Positions 40,967 to 50,199 of a stretch of DNA of 57,983 nucleotides are shown piece after piece. Under the pieces are notes generated by a model that had not been told where the DNA came from, searched no databases, and was given only the letters and a program-made list of their open reading frames with translations. The DNA is taken from contig JACKJG010000016.1 of the NCBI GenBank assembly GCA_020638065.1, forward strand, positions 1 to 57,983, read 5' to 3'. The stretch's first letter is position 1. Every line of letters starts with the position of its first letter. This DNA comes from Hyphomicrobiaceae bacterium. Its GTDB lineage: Bacteria > Pseudomonadota > Alphaproteobacteria > Rhizobiales > Devosiaceae. Made by a program: the position numbers and the translations under genes.

Positions 40967-43426
40967 ATGAATGCGGCGGAACTCAACGAGCTCGTCGACA
41001 AACTGACGCTTGAGGAGCAGGTCAGCCTGCTTTCAGGTTCCGATTTCTGGTCGCTACCGGCCATCGATCGGCGGGGCATCGGCAAGCTGAGGGTTACCGA
41101 CGGGCCAAACGGCGCGCGCGGCGGCGGTTCGCTGATCGGCGGGGTCAAGTCGGCCTGTTTTCCGTGCGGAATCGCGCTGGGCGCGACCTGGAACGTTGAA
41201 CTTCTGCGCGAAATTGGCGTTGCACTGGCTCAGGAAGTCAAATCCAAACAGGCACACGTTTCTTTGGCGCCGACGGTCAACATTCACCGGTCGGTCACCA
41301 ACGGACGGAATTTCGAATGCTATTCGGAAGACCCGCAGCTAACCGCCGGGCTCGCCGTGGCCTATATCGAGGGGCTGCAATCGCAGAATGTCTCGGCGAC
41401 GATCAAGCACTTTGCCGGCAATGAAAGCGAGATCGAGCGCACGACGATCAATTCGGTGATCGATGAGCGGTCCTTGCGCGAAATCTACCTCGTGCCTTTT
41501 GAGGCAGCGGTGAAACAGGCCGGCACCTGGGGCGTGATGTCGTCCTACAACAAGCTAAATGGCACCTACGCTGCCGAGAATTACTGGCTTCTGACCGAAG
41601 TCCTGCGCGATGATTGGGGTTATGATGGCGTGGTCATGTCCGACTGGTTCGGATCGCGCTCCACGGCGCCAACCATCAATGCCGGGCTCGATCTCGAAAT
41701 GCCCGGACCGACCCGTGACCGCGGAGACAAACTTCTTGCCGCCGTCGCGTCTGGGGAGGTGGAAGCGAAGACGGTTCGCGCGCGGGCACTCAACGTGCTG
41801 CGCCTGATGGATCGAACCGGCGCGATTTCGGATCATCGGCCATTTGCAGAACATGCTGATGACCGGCCTGAGCATCGGGCTCTGATCCGCAAGGCGGGTG
41901 CGGAGGCGGCAGTGCTTCTGAAGAACGAGGACGATCTGCTGCCGCTTGATGCGTCTTCGTTGTCCAGGATCGCGGTGATCGGGCCGAACGCTAAGGTCGC
42001 GCAGATCATGGGCGGTGGTTCTGCGCAGCTCAACGCGCATTATCGTATCACGCCTTATTGCGGAATTTCGGCGGCGGTCGGCGACGACAAGCTCGTCTAC
42101 GTTCAAGGCTGCACAAATCATCGTTTCGAGCCGATCATTCCGGGCCCGTTCCGGGCTGAGTATTTTGCCAACAAGAACTTTGCCGGCGATCCGGTTCACA
42201 CCGAACAGATCGACGATTCGACTGCGCTCATGCTCGAGGGCGTTGGTGGCGGCAAAGTCGATATCAACAATTTCTCGGCGCGCTTTTCCGGCACCTTCAC
42301 GCCCGCCGAAAGCGGCACGCATCGCGTTGGTGCCTATTCGGCAGGCTTGGTGAAGGTTTTTGTCGACGGCAAGCTGGTGACCGATACCGGCAAGAATTGG
42401 ACCCGCGGCCGGACCTTTTTCGAAGAAGGCTGTGACGAGGTGATCGGCGAAATTGCGCTTGAGGCGGGCCGGGCACATGAAGTGGTTATCGAGTTCGTCA
42501 GCCAGAAGGGCACCAATCTCTTCATCAGTGCCTTTGCCGTCGGGATCGGCAAGCCACTGGGCGATGCGGACATCGCCAGGGCCGCCGAAGCAGCGGCATC
42601 GGCGGATGTGGCGCTTGTGTTTGTCGGGCGGAACGGCGAGTGGGACACGGAGGGTTCGGACCTGCAGAACATCGGCTTGCCGGGACGCCAGAACGAGCTT
42701 GTCAGTGCTGTCGCGGCGGCCAATCAGAAGACAATCGTGGTGCTCCAGACCGGCGGGCCGGTGGAGATGCCCTGGCTCGACGAAGTCAGGGGGCTGGTGC
42801 AGTTCTGGTATCCGGGTCAGGAGTTGGGCAATGCGGTTGCCGACGTATTGTTCGGCGCGGCGGAACCATCGGGCCGGCTGCCGCAGACCTTTCCGGGCAA
42901 ATGGGCAGATAATCCAACGCACGCGCAAGACCCGGAAATCTATCCCGGCCTGAATGGGCAGGTTCGCTACGAAGAGGGCCTGTTCATCGGATACCGGCAT
43001 TATGATCAGACCGGCATTTCACCTCTGTTTCCGTTCGGGTTCGGGCTTGGTTACACTCGGTTTTCGCTGGGTGAAGCGAGCGCCTCGGTTAGCGCCGGTG
43101 GTTCGGTTCAAGTCTCGGTCGAAATCGAAAACGCGGGCTCACGTCGCGGCGCCGCCGTGGTGCAGCTTTATGTGCATCAATGTGCGCCTTTGGTTGTGCG
43201 GCCCGACAAACAATTGCAGGGCTTCGCCAAGTTGATCCTCGACGCGGGTGAGACGGCGAAGGGTGCGTTTGACCTTTCGGCGCGCGACTTCGCCTGGTTC
43301 GATGTCGCAAACCAGCAATGGGTTGCCGAGGCTGGCGATTACGATCTCTTCATCGGATTCAATGCCGAGGACCTGCCACAAAAGGTGACGATCAGTCTTC
43401 CTGAAACCATCCGTCTCGATCCCTAA
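40967..43426 (+). CDS. Beta-glucosidase, glycoside hydrolase family 3 with PA14 domain
   Basis: The 819-residue protein has the GH3 N-terminal barrel with nucleophile Asp226 in GVVMSDWFGS, and substrate-binding TDGPNGARGG, NIHRSVTNGRNFECYSEDP and IKHFAGNESE. A C-terminal GH3 domain (AGAEAAVLLKNEDDLLPL, WDTEGSDLQNIGLPGRQ) holds a PA14 insert at about 385-520, then a fibronectin-III-like end. It has no signal peptide, so is probably cytoplasmic. It hydrolyses beta-glucosides or related oligosaccharides; PA14 shapes the acceptor site in such enzymes. It begins at ATG 40967 after GGGAGGGTGGC. Confidence 0.94.
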   Translation: MNAAELNELVDKLTLEEQVSLLSGSDFWSLPAIDRRGIGKLRVTDGPNGARGGGSLIGGVKSACFPCGIALGATWNVELLREIGVALAQEVKSKQAHVSLAPTVNIHRSVTNGRNFECYSEDPQLTAGLAVAYIEGLQSQNVSATIKHFAGNESEIERTTINSVIDERSLREIYLVPFEAAVKQAGTWGVMSSYNKLNGTYAAENYWLLTEVLRDDWGYDGVVMSDWFGSRSTAPTINAGLDLEMPGPTRDRGDKLLAAVASGEVEAKTVRARALNVLRLMDRTGAISDHRPFAEHADDRPEHRALIRKAGAEAAVLLKNEDDLLPLDASSLSRIAVIGPNAKVAQIMGGGSAQLNAHYRITPYCGISAAVGDDKLVYVQGCTNHRFEPIIPGPFRAEYFANKNFAGDPVHTEQIDDSTALMLEGVGGGKVDINNFSARFSGTFTPAESGTHRVGAYSAGLVKVFVDGKLVTDTGKNWTRGRTFFEEGCDEVIGEIALEAGRAHEVVIEFVSQKGTNLFISAFAVGIGKPLGDADIARAAEAAASADVALVFVGRNGEWDTEGSDLQNIGLPGRQNELVSAVAAANQKTIVVLQTGGPVEMPWLDEVRGLVQFWYPGQELGNAVADVLFGAAEPSGRLPQTFPGKWADNPTHAQDPEIYPGLNGQVRYEEGLFIGYRHYDQTGISPLFPFGFGLGYTRFSLGEASASVSAGGSVQVSVEIENAGSRRGAAVVQLYVHQCAPLVVRPDKQLQGFAKLILDAGETAKGAFDLSARDFAWFDVANQQWVAEAGDYDLFIGFNAEDLPQKVTISLPETIRLDP

Positions 43427-43492
43427 GCGATCGGCGTAATTTTGCCGAAATGCCGGGCATCAAGATTGCCAACTTTCTTCGGAGTTTCTGAC

Positions 43493-44347
43493 ATGCGCGT
43501 TGTCTATCTGAACGGATCGTTTTTGCCGGAAGAAGAGGCGCTGATTTCGCCTTTCGATCGCGGGTTCCTGTTTGCCGATGCAGTCTATGAGGTGACCTCG
43601 GTCATCGAGGGGCGGCTAATCGATTTCGACGGGCATTGGGAGCGGCTGCAGCGCTCGCTCGGCATGCTCAAGATGGGTGTGCCGATGGACCGGGACACGT
43701 TGCTCGACATGCATCGGCAGCTGGTTTCGCGCAACGGGATCGATGAGGGGCTGATCTACCTGCAGGTGACGCGCGGGGCGGCGGATCGCGATTTTGCCTT
43801 TCCGCCCGAAGGCACGCCGCAGACGGTGTTCGCGATGACGCAGGCCAAGGGATTGATCGACAATCCGGTCGCGAAAAAGGGCATGAAAATCGTTACGGTC
43901 GATGATCTCAGGTGGGACCTTTGCGATGTCAAGACCGTGCAGCTTCTCTATCCATCGCTGGCCAAGATGGCAGCCAAGGGGCGCGGCGCGGACGATGCCT
44001 GGCTGGTCCGCGACGGCTTGGTGACCGAGGGCACCTCGAACAATACCTATATCGTGACCGATGATGGCGAGATCGTCACGCGTGACCTCAGCCATGCCAT
44101 TCTGCACGGCATCACGCGCAAGGCGGTGCTGGCCTGCGCCGAGCGGTTGGGCTACCGGCTGGTCGAACGGGCTTTCACCCCGGAAGAGGCAGAGGGTGCG
44201 CGCGAAGCCTTCATTTCCTCGGCGGGTACGTTCGTTCTGCCGGTCGTTTCGATCAATGGTCACACATTGGGCAATGGCGCACCGGGGCCGGTGGCGGAAG
44301 CTCTCAGAGCTGAATATATCCGCGTTGCGCGCGAAACGGCGATCTGA
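43493..44347 (+). CDS. D-amino acid aminotransferase (class IV)
   Basis: The 284-residue PLP enzyme has class IV fold motifs: FDRGFLFADAVYEV near 21-34, the PLP Lys147 in RWDLCDVKTVQLL and VTEGTSNNTYIVTDDGEIVTRDL. The RWxxCDxK block and length match D-alanine aminotransferase rather than branched-chain enzymes. It interconverts D-alanine and D-glutamate, precursors of peptidoglycan. ATG 43493 follows GGAG; an upstream TTG is discounted. It lies 66 bp after the GH3 gene on the same strand. Confidence 0.9.
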   Translation: MRVVYLNGSFLPEEEALISPFDRGFLFADAVYEVTSVIEGRLIDFDGHWERLQRSLGMLKMGVPMDRDTLLDMHRQLVSRNGIDEGLIYLQVTRGAADRDFAFPPEGTPQTVFAMTQAKGLIDNPVAKKGMKIVTVDDLRWDLCDVKTVQLLYPSLAKMAAKGRGADDAWLVRDGLVTEGTSNNTYIVTDDGEIVTRDLSHAILHGITRKAVLACAERLGYRLVERAFTPEEAEGAREAFISSAGTFVLPVVSINGHTLGNGAPGPVAEALRAEYIRVARETAI

Positions 44348-44362
44348 GCGAAGCGTTCTGGC

Positions 44363-44656
44363 CTAGCCGGCCAGATATTGTTGCCAGTCCTTGTGGCGGC
44401 GAAATTGCAGAACGACGTAGGAGCAGACCGGTACGATCTTCTTGCCGCTGTTCGCGAGTTCCCTCACGCCTTTCTCGACCAGCTGCGCGGCAATGTTCTG
44501 GCCGCGAAATTCCGGCGGGACCAGCGTGTGCTCGATGGCCACGACGCCCGGCGCGGTTTCCGTGTAGGTCATCTTGGCTTCATGGTCGCCGTCGAGGTGA
44601 ATGACGAATCGGCCATGGCCTTCGTGCTGTTCGTGAATGACGTCAAAATCAGACAT
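44363..44656 (-). CDS. YjdJ-type small GNAT acetyltransferase
   Basis: The 97-residue protein matches the compact GNAT family of YjdJ: GRFVIHLDGDHEAKMTYTE, then VAIEHTLVPPEFRGQNIAAQLVEKGV with the acetyl-CoA loop, and KIVPVCSYVVLQFRRHKDWQQYL at the end. These short enzymes lack the N-terminal half of typical GNATs. The substrate is unknown. ATG 44656 has GGGAG 7 bp upstream; a longer frame to 44731 lacks one. It is convergent with the aminotransferase gene. Confidence 0.9.
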   Translation of the reverse strand: MSDFDVIHEQHEGHGRFVIHLDGDHEAKMTYTETAPGVVAIEHTLVPPEFRGQNIAAQLVEKGVRELANSGKKIVPVCSYVVLQFRRHKDWQQYLAG

Positions 44657-44727
44657 TGATTGGCTCCCGTTTCGGGTTGCATTGGGTTCAAAGGACATAG
44701 GACGCCGGTCGCCGAACTGCAATGCGG

Positions 44728-45498
44728 TCACCTGACGTCGAAGCTACGATGCCCTGTCAGAAAGGATTTGAGCACCGCCGCTTCCTCGGACACCAGTTCC
44801 ATACGCCGGATCCATTGCATGGGATCGCTGTCCCCCGTGTCAGCTTCGGAATCGAATTCTTCGATGGTCCTGTAGTCGAGCGCGTCGGAGGCGAGATAGC
44901 CCAGTTTCAGACCCGCGGCGCGGGCGAGCATCGGCCACTCCATGTCGGTGCCGATGGTGTTGACGCTTGCCTTTTTGGCGATCAGGTCGATGGCCGTGGG
45001 CGACAGGCGGCGGATGGAAAAGAGCAGGTCCCAATCAAGGCCGGTCGCCAGTTCGAAAATGTGATTGACGATGGTTTCGGTCTGCCGCAGGCGCGCCGGC
45101 CCGCGATGCAGGGCTTCGTGCGTGCGCCCGACAATCAGAAGGTCGGTTTCTGGTTGCTGATCGAGCGTGCGCTGAAGGTCTTCCGGGGCTGCTTCGAGCC
45201 AGCGCAGGACATGATCGAAATCGCAATAAAGGGCCTGATCAAATCCATTGGCATGAATGACGACATTGCGTCGCGCGAGGCCGATGAACTGGTCGCCGGT
45301 TGGGTGGGTCAGGACCTTCGCGCCGAGTTGCTTTTCCAGCAGCGGTTTCATAGCGCCCGCGCTGGTGTCGGTCAAAGACATGACCAGCCCGCCGAACATG
45401 GCGGCAAAGGGTTCGGCAATCCGCTCAATGGCTGGCAGCATATTGCCTTCGGGGTCATGGATGATGGCGGCCAATGCGGTCGATTTCGATTTCTGCAT
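44728..45498 (-). CDS. Uncharacterised protein, possibly glycosyltransferase-like
   Basis: I do not recognise this 256-residue protein with confidence. It opens KSKSTALAAIIHDPEGNMLPAIERI, then LFGGLVMSLTDTS-like strand motifs, an acidic YCDFDHVLRWLE (a DxD-like site near residue 90), DLLIVGRTHEAL and TIGTDMEWPMLARAAGLKLGYL. Together these hint at a GT-A-like glycosyltransferase fold with the nucleotide-sugar site degenerate or unusual. No signal peptide or membrane helix is seen. ATG 45498 is preferred over 45594. It is divergent from the UxaA-type gene. Confidence 0.6.
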   Translation of the reverse strand: MQKSKSTALAAIIHDPEGNMLPAIERIAEPFAAMFGGLVMSLTDTSAGAMKPLLEKQLGAKVLTHPTGDQFIGLARRNVVIHANGFDQALYCDFDHVLRWLEAAPEDLQRTLDQQPETDLLIVGRTHEALHRGPARLRQTETIVNHIFELATGLDWDLLFSIRRLSPTAIDLIAKKASVNTIGTDMEWPMLARAAGLKLGYLASDALDYRTIEEFDSEADTGDSDPMQWIRRMELVSEEAAVLKSFLTGHRSFDVR

Positions 45499-45666
45499 CG
45501 TCTTTCTTTCCAGACCTTTCGGTGCGCGAGGAAAACAAGCGAAAACTGAGGAAGCTTGTGCTGGTCTGATAACCGGGAGGTCGCGCACCATCAATTGCCG
45601 TCAGGCGCTTTTACGTGCGGCCAAACGTGCTAGAGAAGGTTTTTGCTCTCCTAAATGGAAACGTTC

Positions 45667-47199
45667 ATGTCAGCTTCCGCCGCAGAAATCCGTACGCTCG
45701 TTCTCAATGATAACGATAATATTGCTGTTGCCGTGAACCGGGTTCCCAAGGGCGCGCAGACGCCCGAAGGGGTGATTGCGCTGGATGATGTGCCGCGCGG
45801 CCACAAGTTCGCAACGCGCGCAATCGTGACTGGCTCGCCGGTGATCAAGTTCGGCCAGATCATTGGCTTTGCAACGTCGGATATCGCGCCGGGCCAATGG
45901 GTGCACGAGCACAATGTGGGCATGGGCGAACTGCATCTCGATTATGCCATCGGGCAGGGTGCGCGCGATGAGGTGGTTTTGCCCGCGGAGCAGCAGGCGT
46001 TGTTTCAAGGTTATCGCCGCGCCAACGGCAAGGCGGGTACGCGCAACTATATCGGGGTCCTGACCAGCGTGAACTGTTCGGCGACGGTGGCCGGGTTCAT
46101 TGCGCGGGAAATCGAACGGTCGGGCATTCTCGACGATTATCCCAACGTCGACGGGGTCATCCCGTTCATCCATGGCGGAGGCTGCGCGCTCGATATCAAG
46201 GGCGAGGGCTATGAGGTTCTGAAACGCACGCAATGGGGTTATGCGACCAACCCCAATGTGGCGGGTGTGCTGATGGTCGGGCTCGGCTGCGAAGGGTTCC
46301 AGATATCGCGGTTCAAGGAACTTTATGGGGTCGATGAGAGTGATCTCTTCCGTACCATGACAATCCAGGAGACCGGCGGCACGCGCAAAACGGTCGAGGC
46401 GGGGGTCGAGGCGGTCAAGAACATGCTGCCACGCGTCAATCAGGTTCAGCGCGAGCCGATTCCCGCCTCTGAACTGATGCTGGCGCTGCAATGCGGCGGG
46501 TCGGATGGCTATTCGGGGATCACGGCCAATCCGGCGCTCGGGGTTGCGGCGGACCTTCTGGTCAAACATGGCGGCACGGCGATCCTTTCTGAAACGCCGG
46601 AAATTTATGGGGCCGAACATCTCCTGACCCGGCGGGCGAAGACCCGCGAGGTCGGCGAGAAGCTGATCGAGGTGATCCATTGGTGGGAGGATTACACCGA
46701 ACGCAACCGGATGGAGATGAACAACAATCCCTCGCCGGGCAACAAGCTTGGGGGGCTGACGACCATTCTCGAAAAGTCCCTCGGCGCGGCGGCCAAGGGC
46801 GGGCAGTCGAACCTTAATGCCGTTTATCGCTATGCCGAGCCGGTGACCGAGAAGGGGTTCGTCTTTATGGATACGCCAGGCTACGACCCGGTCAGCGCAA
46901 CCGGGCAGGTGGCGGGCGGCGCCAACGTGCTCTGTTTCACCACCGGGCGCGGCTCGGCCTATGGCTGCAAGCCGACCCCCTCGATCAAAATCGCGACCAA
47001 CCCGGTGACCTACGCGCAGATGATCGACGATATGGACATCAATGGCGGCGAGGTGCTGGACGGGGTGAGCCTTGAACAGAAGGGACAGGAAATCTTCGAC
47101 AAGATCATCGCTGTCGCCTCGGGCGAAAAAAGCAAATCCGAACTGCTCGGCTATGGCGACAACGAATTCGTGCCCTGGCAGATCGGAGCGACGATGTAG
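45667..47199 (+). CDS. UxaA family sugar-acid dehydratase (altronate/galactarate type)
   Basis: The ~510-residue protein is a fusion of an N-terminal SAF-like domain (about 1-95, with IAVAVNRVPKG and HEHNVGMGEL) and the large UxaA catalytic domain. The latter has GYRRANGKAGTRNYIGVLTSVNCSATV, HGGGCALD, GLGCEGFQ, LQCGGSDGYSGITANPALG and CFTTGRGSAYGCKPTPSIKI. Cys and His residues in these blocks probably bind the iron cofactor. It dehydrates hexonates such as altronate or galactarate in hexuronate breakdown. A second in-frame ATG at 45655 adds four residues. It stands alone here. Confidence 0.93.
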   Translation: MSASAAEIRTLVLNDNDNIAVAVNRVPKGAQTPEGVIALDDVPRGHKFATRAIVTGSPVIKFGQIIGFATSDIAPGQWVHEHNVGMGELHLDYAIGQGARDEVVLPAEQQALFQGYRRANGKAGTRNYIGVLTSVNCSATVAGFIAREIERSGILDDYPNVDGVIPFIHGGGCALDIKGEGYEVLKRTQWGYATNPNVAGVLMVGLGCEGFQISRFKELYGVDESDLFRTMTIQETGGTRKTVEAGVEAVKNMLPRVNQVQREPIPASELMLALQCGGSDGYSGITANPALGVAADLLVKHGGTAILSETPEIYGAEHLLTRRAKTREVGEKLIEVIHWWEDYTERNRMEMNNNPSPGNKLGGLTTILEKSLGAAAKGGQSNLNAVYRYAEPVTEKGFVFMDTPGYDPVSATGQVAGGANVLCFTTGRGSAYGCKPTPSIKIATNPVTYAQMIDDMDINGGEVLDGVSLEQKGQEIFDKIIAVASGEKSKSELLGYGDNEFVPWQIGATM

Positions 47200-47260
47200 T
47201 GAGCGCTGTGCCCAACGGTACAATGATGCCGTGGGAGGCCTGCCGCTCACCATGACGAAT

Positions 47261-47342
47261 TTGTAACGAAATTTCCAAGTCTTAATGTGACTTTCGTGGC
47301 GTTCGCCCACACCATCGTCCCAGCATTTTCAAGCTTGGGACG
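47261..47342 (+). promoter_or_regulatory. Promoter and ribosome-site hairpin of the DUF4405 gene
   Basis: TTGTAA (47261-47266) and TAATGT (47283-47288) are 16 bp apart. The leader then folds as CGTCCCAGC (47316-47324) with GCTTGGGACG (47333-47342), one bulged base and an 8-nt loop. The Shine-Dalgarno GGGA lies in the 3' arm, 6 bp before the ATG at 47347, so folding should limit translation. Confidence 0.6.
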
Positions 47343-47346
47343 AAAG

Positions 47347-47889
47347 ATGACCACTTTTCTGAAAAAGTATGCGACCGCGCTTGTTTTCTGGTTTTTCGCC
47401 ATTTCGGGCATAACCGGAATTCTGATGTTCTTTCACATCGAACCGTTTGGCATCAAGCTCATCCACGAATGGCTAGGCTGGATTCTGGTGGGCGCCTTCG
47501 TGCTGCATGTCGCGCGAAACTGGCGGCCGTTTCTAGCCTATTTCAAGAAGCTGCCGATCTATTTGGCACTGGTGCTTGCGTTCGTAGCTTCGGGGGTGGT
47601 GTTGGCATTCACAGGGAATGATGGCGGGCGCCCGGGTGGGCCGATCGGGCCCGGCGGTCCGCCAGACATGGCGGCTTTCGGTGTCGCTGCGGCTGTGACA
47701 GCGCTCCCGTTGCAGCAGATTGCAGGTCTCGCGGGGTCTTCGCTTGAAGATCTGATCGCCAAGATCGAGGCGCAGGGCTTCGTGGTGAGCGGCCCGGAGA
47801 CGACCCTTGACCAGATCACCGAGGGTGGGCAAACCAGTGCTGCTTCGTTGTTGCAGAAGCTTTTGAGCCAGACACAGAATAGCGCATAG
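47347..47889 (+). CDS. DUF4405 membrane protein
   Basis: The 180-residue protein has transmembrane helices at about 8-28, 37-56 and 70-90. Histidines at FFHIEP, LIHEWLG and VLHVARN sit at helix ends as in DUF4405, a family related to heme-binding b-type cytochrome domains. A Gly/Pro-rich linker (GGRPGGPIGPGGPP) follows, then a helical cytoplasmic or periplasmic tail with two repeat-like segments (LEDLIAKIEAQG and LLQKLLSQ). A redox-linked role is possible. The acylphosphatase gene starts 3 bp after its stop codon. Confidence 0.82.
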   Translation: MTTFLKKYATALVFWFFAISGITGILMFFHIEPFGIKLIHEWLGWILVGAFVLHVARNWRPFLAYFKKLPIYLALVLAFVASGVVLAFTGNDGGRPGGPIGPGGPPDMAAFGVAAAVTALPLQQIAGLAGSSLEDLIAKIEAQGFVVSGPETTLDQITEGGQTSAASLLQKLLSQTQNSA

Positions 47890-47892
47890 GTC

Positions 47893-48168
47893 GTGCTCTC
47901 CATTCACCTCATCATTTCTGGCCGGGTTCAGGGCGTCGGCTATCGCATGTGGACGCATGAGCAGGCGTTTGCGCTTGGGCTTTCTGGCTGGGTTCGGAAC
48001 CGGCGGGACGGGACGGTCGAGGCACTGATTTGCGGCGGTGAAGCGCCGGTCAATGACATGCTGGCGCGGGTGCGGAACGGCCCCCTCGGCGCGCGGGTCG
48101 ATCATGTTTTCCAGACCGAATGGGACGATGTGGTGCCGGACGGGTTTGAGGTTCTGGCAACCGAATAG
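47893..48168 (+). CDS. acyP: Acylphosphatase
   Basis: The 91-residue protein has the acylphosphatase loop GRVQGVGYR (residues 10-18, catalytic Arg18) and Asn36 in GWVRNRRDGTVEA, the residues that bind the acyl phosphate and water. It hydrolyses carboxyl-phosphate bonds such as acetyl phosphate or carbamoyl phosphate. It begins with GTG 3 bp after the DUF4405 stop, so it is probably translated by coupling. It is convergent with the SDR gene. Confidence 0.95.
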   Translation: MLSIHLIISGRVQGVGYRMWTHEQAFALGLSGWVRNRRDGTVEALICGGEAPVNDMLARVRNGPLGARVDHVFQTEWDDVVPDGFEVLATE

Positions 48169-48187
48169 TGGGCTCGGTCCGCGCCTT

Positions 48188-49171
48188 CTATGCCCCCAAT
48201 GCAGACTGTTCCCGTGCCACGCGATCGATCAGCGCATCGAGTTCGGAATTGACCGTCAGACCAGCGGCGTGGCGCATCTTGAAGTTGGCAACCGAGTCGG
48301 CGACGACCTTGTCGAGGTCGGTTTCACAGGTGAAGTTGCCGGTCACGCCGATGACTTTGGAATTGTCGAACAGGCTCGGCCACATCTTGTCGCCGAAAGT
48401 CGGGCCAACCCAATCCTCATTGTACCTGATCAGCGTGTCGGCTGGGACGTTGACGATCTTGACATCCACTCCCAGCCCGCGTGCCAGCGCATGATAGATC
48501 TGGTCCCAGGTGTAGCCGTGCAGGTGCTGGGTGATGTGGAAGGTCTCGCCGTAAGTTTTTTCATTGCCGAACAGCCCGACAAAGGGCACGGCGAAATCGA
48601 CGGGGCGGGTCAGGGTCCAGAGCGACATGCCGTCACCGGAGAGCAGGACCGGCTTACCCGCCAGCATGCGATGGCCCAGAAGGTCGCCTTCGCCAAGCTG
48701 GGTGGGCAGGCCAACCCGCATCGTGTGGCTGGGGCGAACGATGGTCCAGTTGAGGCCATTGCTGTCTGCGACCAGTTCTTCGCCGGCGATCTTGTCGCGT
48801 GAATATTGCCAGAAGGGATTTATCGCCGGGGTTTTCTCGGTGATCACATAATGCCGGGCCGGTTTTTCGTAGACCGAGGCGGACGAGATGAAGATGTATT
48901 GCCCGGCCCGGCCGCTGAACGTCTCAAGATCGCGGGCGACCTGTTGTGGCGTGAAGGCGCGAAACTGGCAGACCACGTCGAATGTCTGATCGCCGAGATT
49001 GGCGTAGGGGTCGGCAGCGTCCATATCGCCTTCGATGCTTCTGACGCCTGCGGGTAGGTTCGTGCCGGTTGAGCCGCGGTTGAGCAGGGTGACCTCGTGT
49101 CCGAGCGCCATCGCCCGTTCGACACATGGTAGGGAAATCTGGCCGGTACCACCGACGAAAAGAATGTGCAT
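48188..49171 (-). CDS. NAD-dependent epimerase/dehydratase-like (extended SDR)
   Basis: The 327-residue protein starts MHILFVGGTGQIS, a Rossmann motif whose last Gly is replaced by Ser. The active site has SSASVYEK and YSRDK (YxxxK). WTIVRPSHTM is the product-binding region. It likely acts on a sugar or sugar-acid derivative with NAD(P). The atypical nucleotide loop places it among NAD(P)-binding atypical or extended SDRs. It lies 12 bp after the SMP-30 gene on the same strand, forming a two-gene operon. Confidence 0.88.
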   Translation of the reverse strand: MHILFVGGTGQISLPCVERAMALGHEVTLLNRGSTGTNLPAGVRSIEGDMDAADPYANLGDQTFDVVCQFRAFTPQQVARDLETFSGRAGQYIFISSASVYEKPARHYVITEKTPAINPFWQYSRDKIAGEELVADSNGLNWTIVRPSHTMRVGLPTQLGEGDLLGHRMLAGKPVLLSGDGMSLWTLTRPVDFAVPFVGLFGNEKTYGETFHITQHLHGYTWDQIYHALARGLGVDVKIVNVPADTLIRYNEDWVGPTFGDKMWPSLFDNSKVIGVTGNFTCETDLDKVVADSVANFKMRHAAGLTVNSELDALIDRVAREQSALGA

Positions 49172-49183
49172 GGATATCGGTCC

Positions 49184-50098
49184 CTAAGGCGTCTGCACGC
49201 CGTTGGCGCCGGTATGCAGTATGTGCATGGAATCGGTGGCGGCGATGAAGAGCCAGTTCCTCTTCGGTCCGCCGAAGGTGACGTTGGCAACGGTCTTTGG
49301 GGTCAGGATCTTGCCGAGCAGGACGCCCGAGGGGTTGTAGACGTGTACGCCGTCGCCGGCGGAGGTCCAGATATTGCCGTTGGTGTCGAGGCGGAACCCA
49401 TCGGGCAGGCCGGGGCTGATCTCGGCAAAAATCTCTCCGCCGGAGAGGGAATTGTTGGCATTCACCTTAAACTGGCGGATGTGGTGCGGGCGATCGGCGC
49501 CATGGGTGAAGCCGCTATCGGCAATGTAGAGGATGGATTCGTCCGGGGAGAAGGCGAGACCGTTGGGGCGGTCGAAATCGGTGGTGACGCGAGTGACGTT
49601 CCGGCTTTCGGGGTCGATTCGATAGACGTGGCAGCCATCCTGCTCCTGAAGGCTCTTGTGTCCCTCATAGTCGCTTTCGATGCCGTAGGCAGGATCGGTG
49701 AACCAGATGGTGCCGTCGGACTTGACCACAACATCGTTTGGCGAGTTCAGCCGCTTGCCCTCATAATGGGTGGCCAGGACCGTGATCGTTCCGTCATGCT
49801 CGGTGCGTTCGACACGTCGATTGCCGTGCGAACAGGACACCAGCCGGCCCTCGCGGTCGCGTGTGTGGCCATTGGTATTGCCGGCCGGGCTGCGGAATTC
49901 GGATATTCCGGCGCCGGGCACGTAGCGCAGGATGCGGTCGTTGGGGATGTCGCTCCAAAGGAGGCAATTGAGATCACCGAACCAGACCGGTCCCTCGGCC
50001 CAGCGGCAATCGGTGAAGATGGTCTCCAATTGCGCGCTGGCTTTGACCAGGTCCGCAAATTCCTTTTCGAAATGCTCGTAGAGCGAACTGGTCGCCAT
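49184..50098 (-). CDS. SMP-30/gluconolactonase family lactonase
   Basis: The 304-residue six-bladed beta-propeller has the family metal ligands: Glu in RWAEGPVWFGD, Asn in LNSPNDVVVKSDGTIWFTDPAYG, DFDRPNGLAFSPDES and Asp in PGLPDGFRLDTNGNIWTSAGDG. It opens sugar lactones such as gluconolactone. With the SDR that follows 12 bp later it could form an oxidise-and-hydrolyse step for a sugar. A promoter with an imperfect LacI-like palindrome lies upstream. No signal peptide is visible. Confidence 0.93.
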   Translation of the reverse strand: MATSSLYEHFEKEFADLVKASAQLETIFTDCRWAEGPVWFGDLNCLLWSDIPNDRILRYVPGAGISEFRSPAGNTNGHTRDREGRLVSCSHGNRRVERTEHDGTITVLATHYEGKRLNSPNDVVVKSDGTIWFTDPAYGIESDYEGHKSLQEQDGCHVYRIDPESRNVTRVTTDFDRPNGLAFSPDESILYIADSGFTHGADRPHHIRQFKVNANNSLSGGEIFAEISPGLPDGFRLDTNGNIWTSAGDGVHVYNPSGVLLGKILTPKTVANVTFGGPKRNWLFIAATDSMHILHTGANGVQTP

Positions 50099-50125
50099 TT
50101 CTCCCCTCCGTCCTGTCCGCCAAAG

Positions 50126-50154
50126 ACTAAACAGATTAACGCTAATATTGGCAA
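50126..50154 (-). promoter_or_regulatory. Promoter of the SMP-30/SDR operon
   Basis: TTGCCA (50154-50149) and TTTAGT (50131-50126) are 17 bp apart on the minus strand. The spacer contains ATTAGCGTTAAT, an imperfect palindrome with central CG, in the style of LacI-family operators for sugar use. No LacI gene is adjacent. Confidence 0.6.
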
Positions 50155-50199
50155 GAGCCGACTTGAATGGGTGGTTTTGGGTGGCCCGGTGATGACGGC

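Noticed and set aside
45670..47310. 546-codon open frame antisense to the UxaA-type gene
   Set aside because: No recognisable domain; the sense frame is a clear enzyme.
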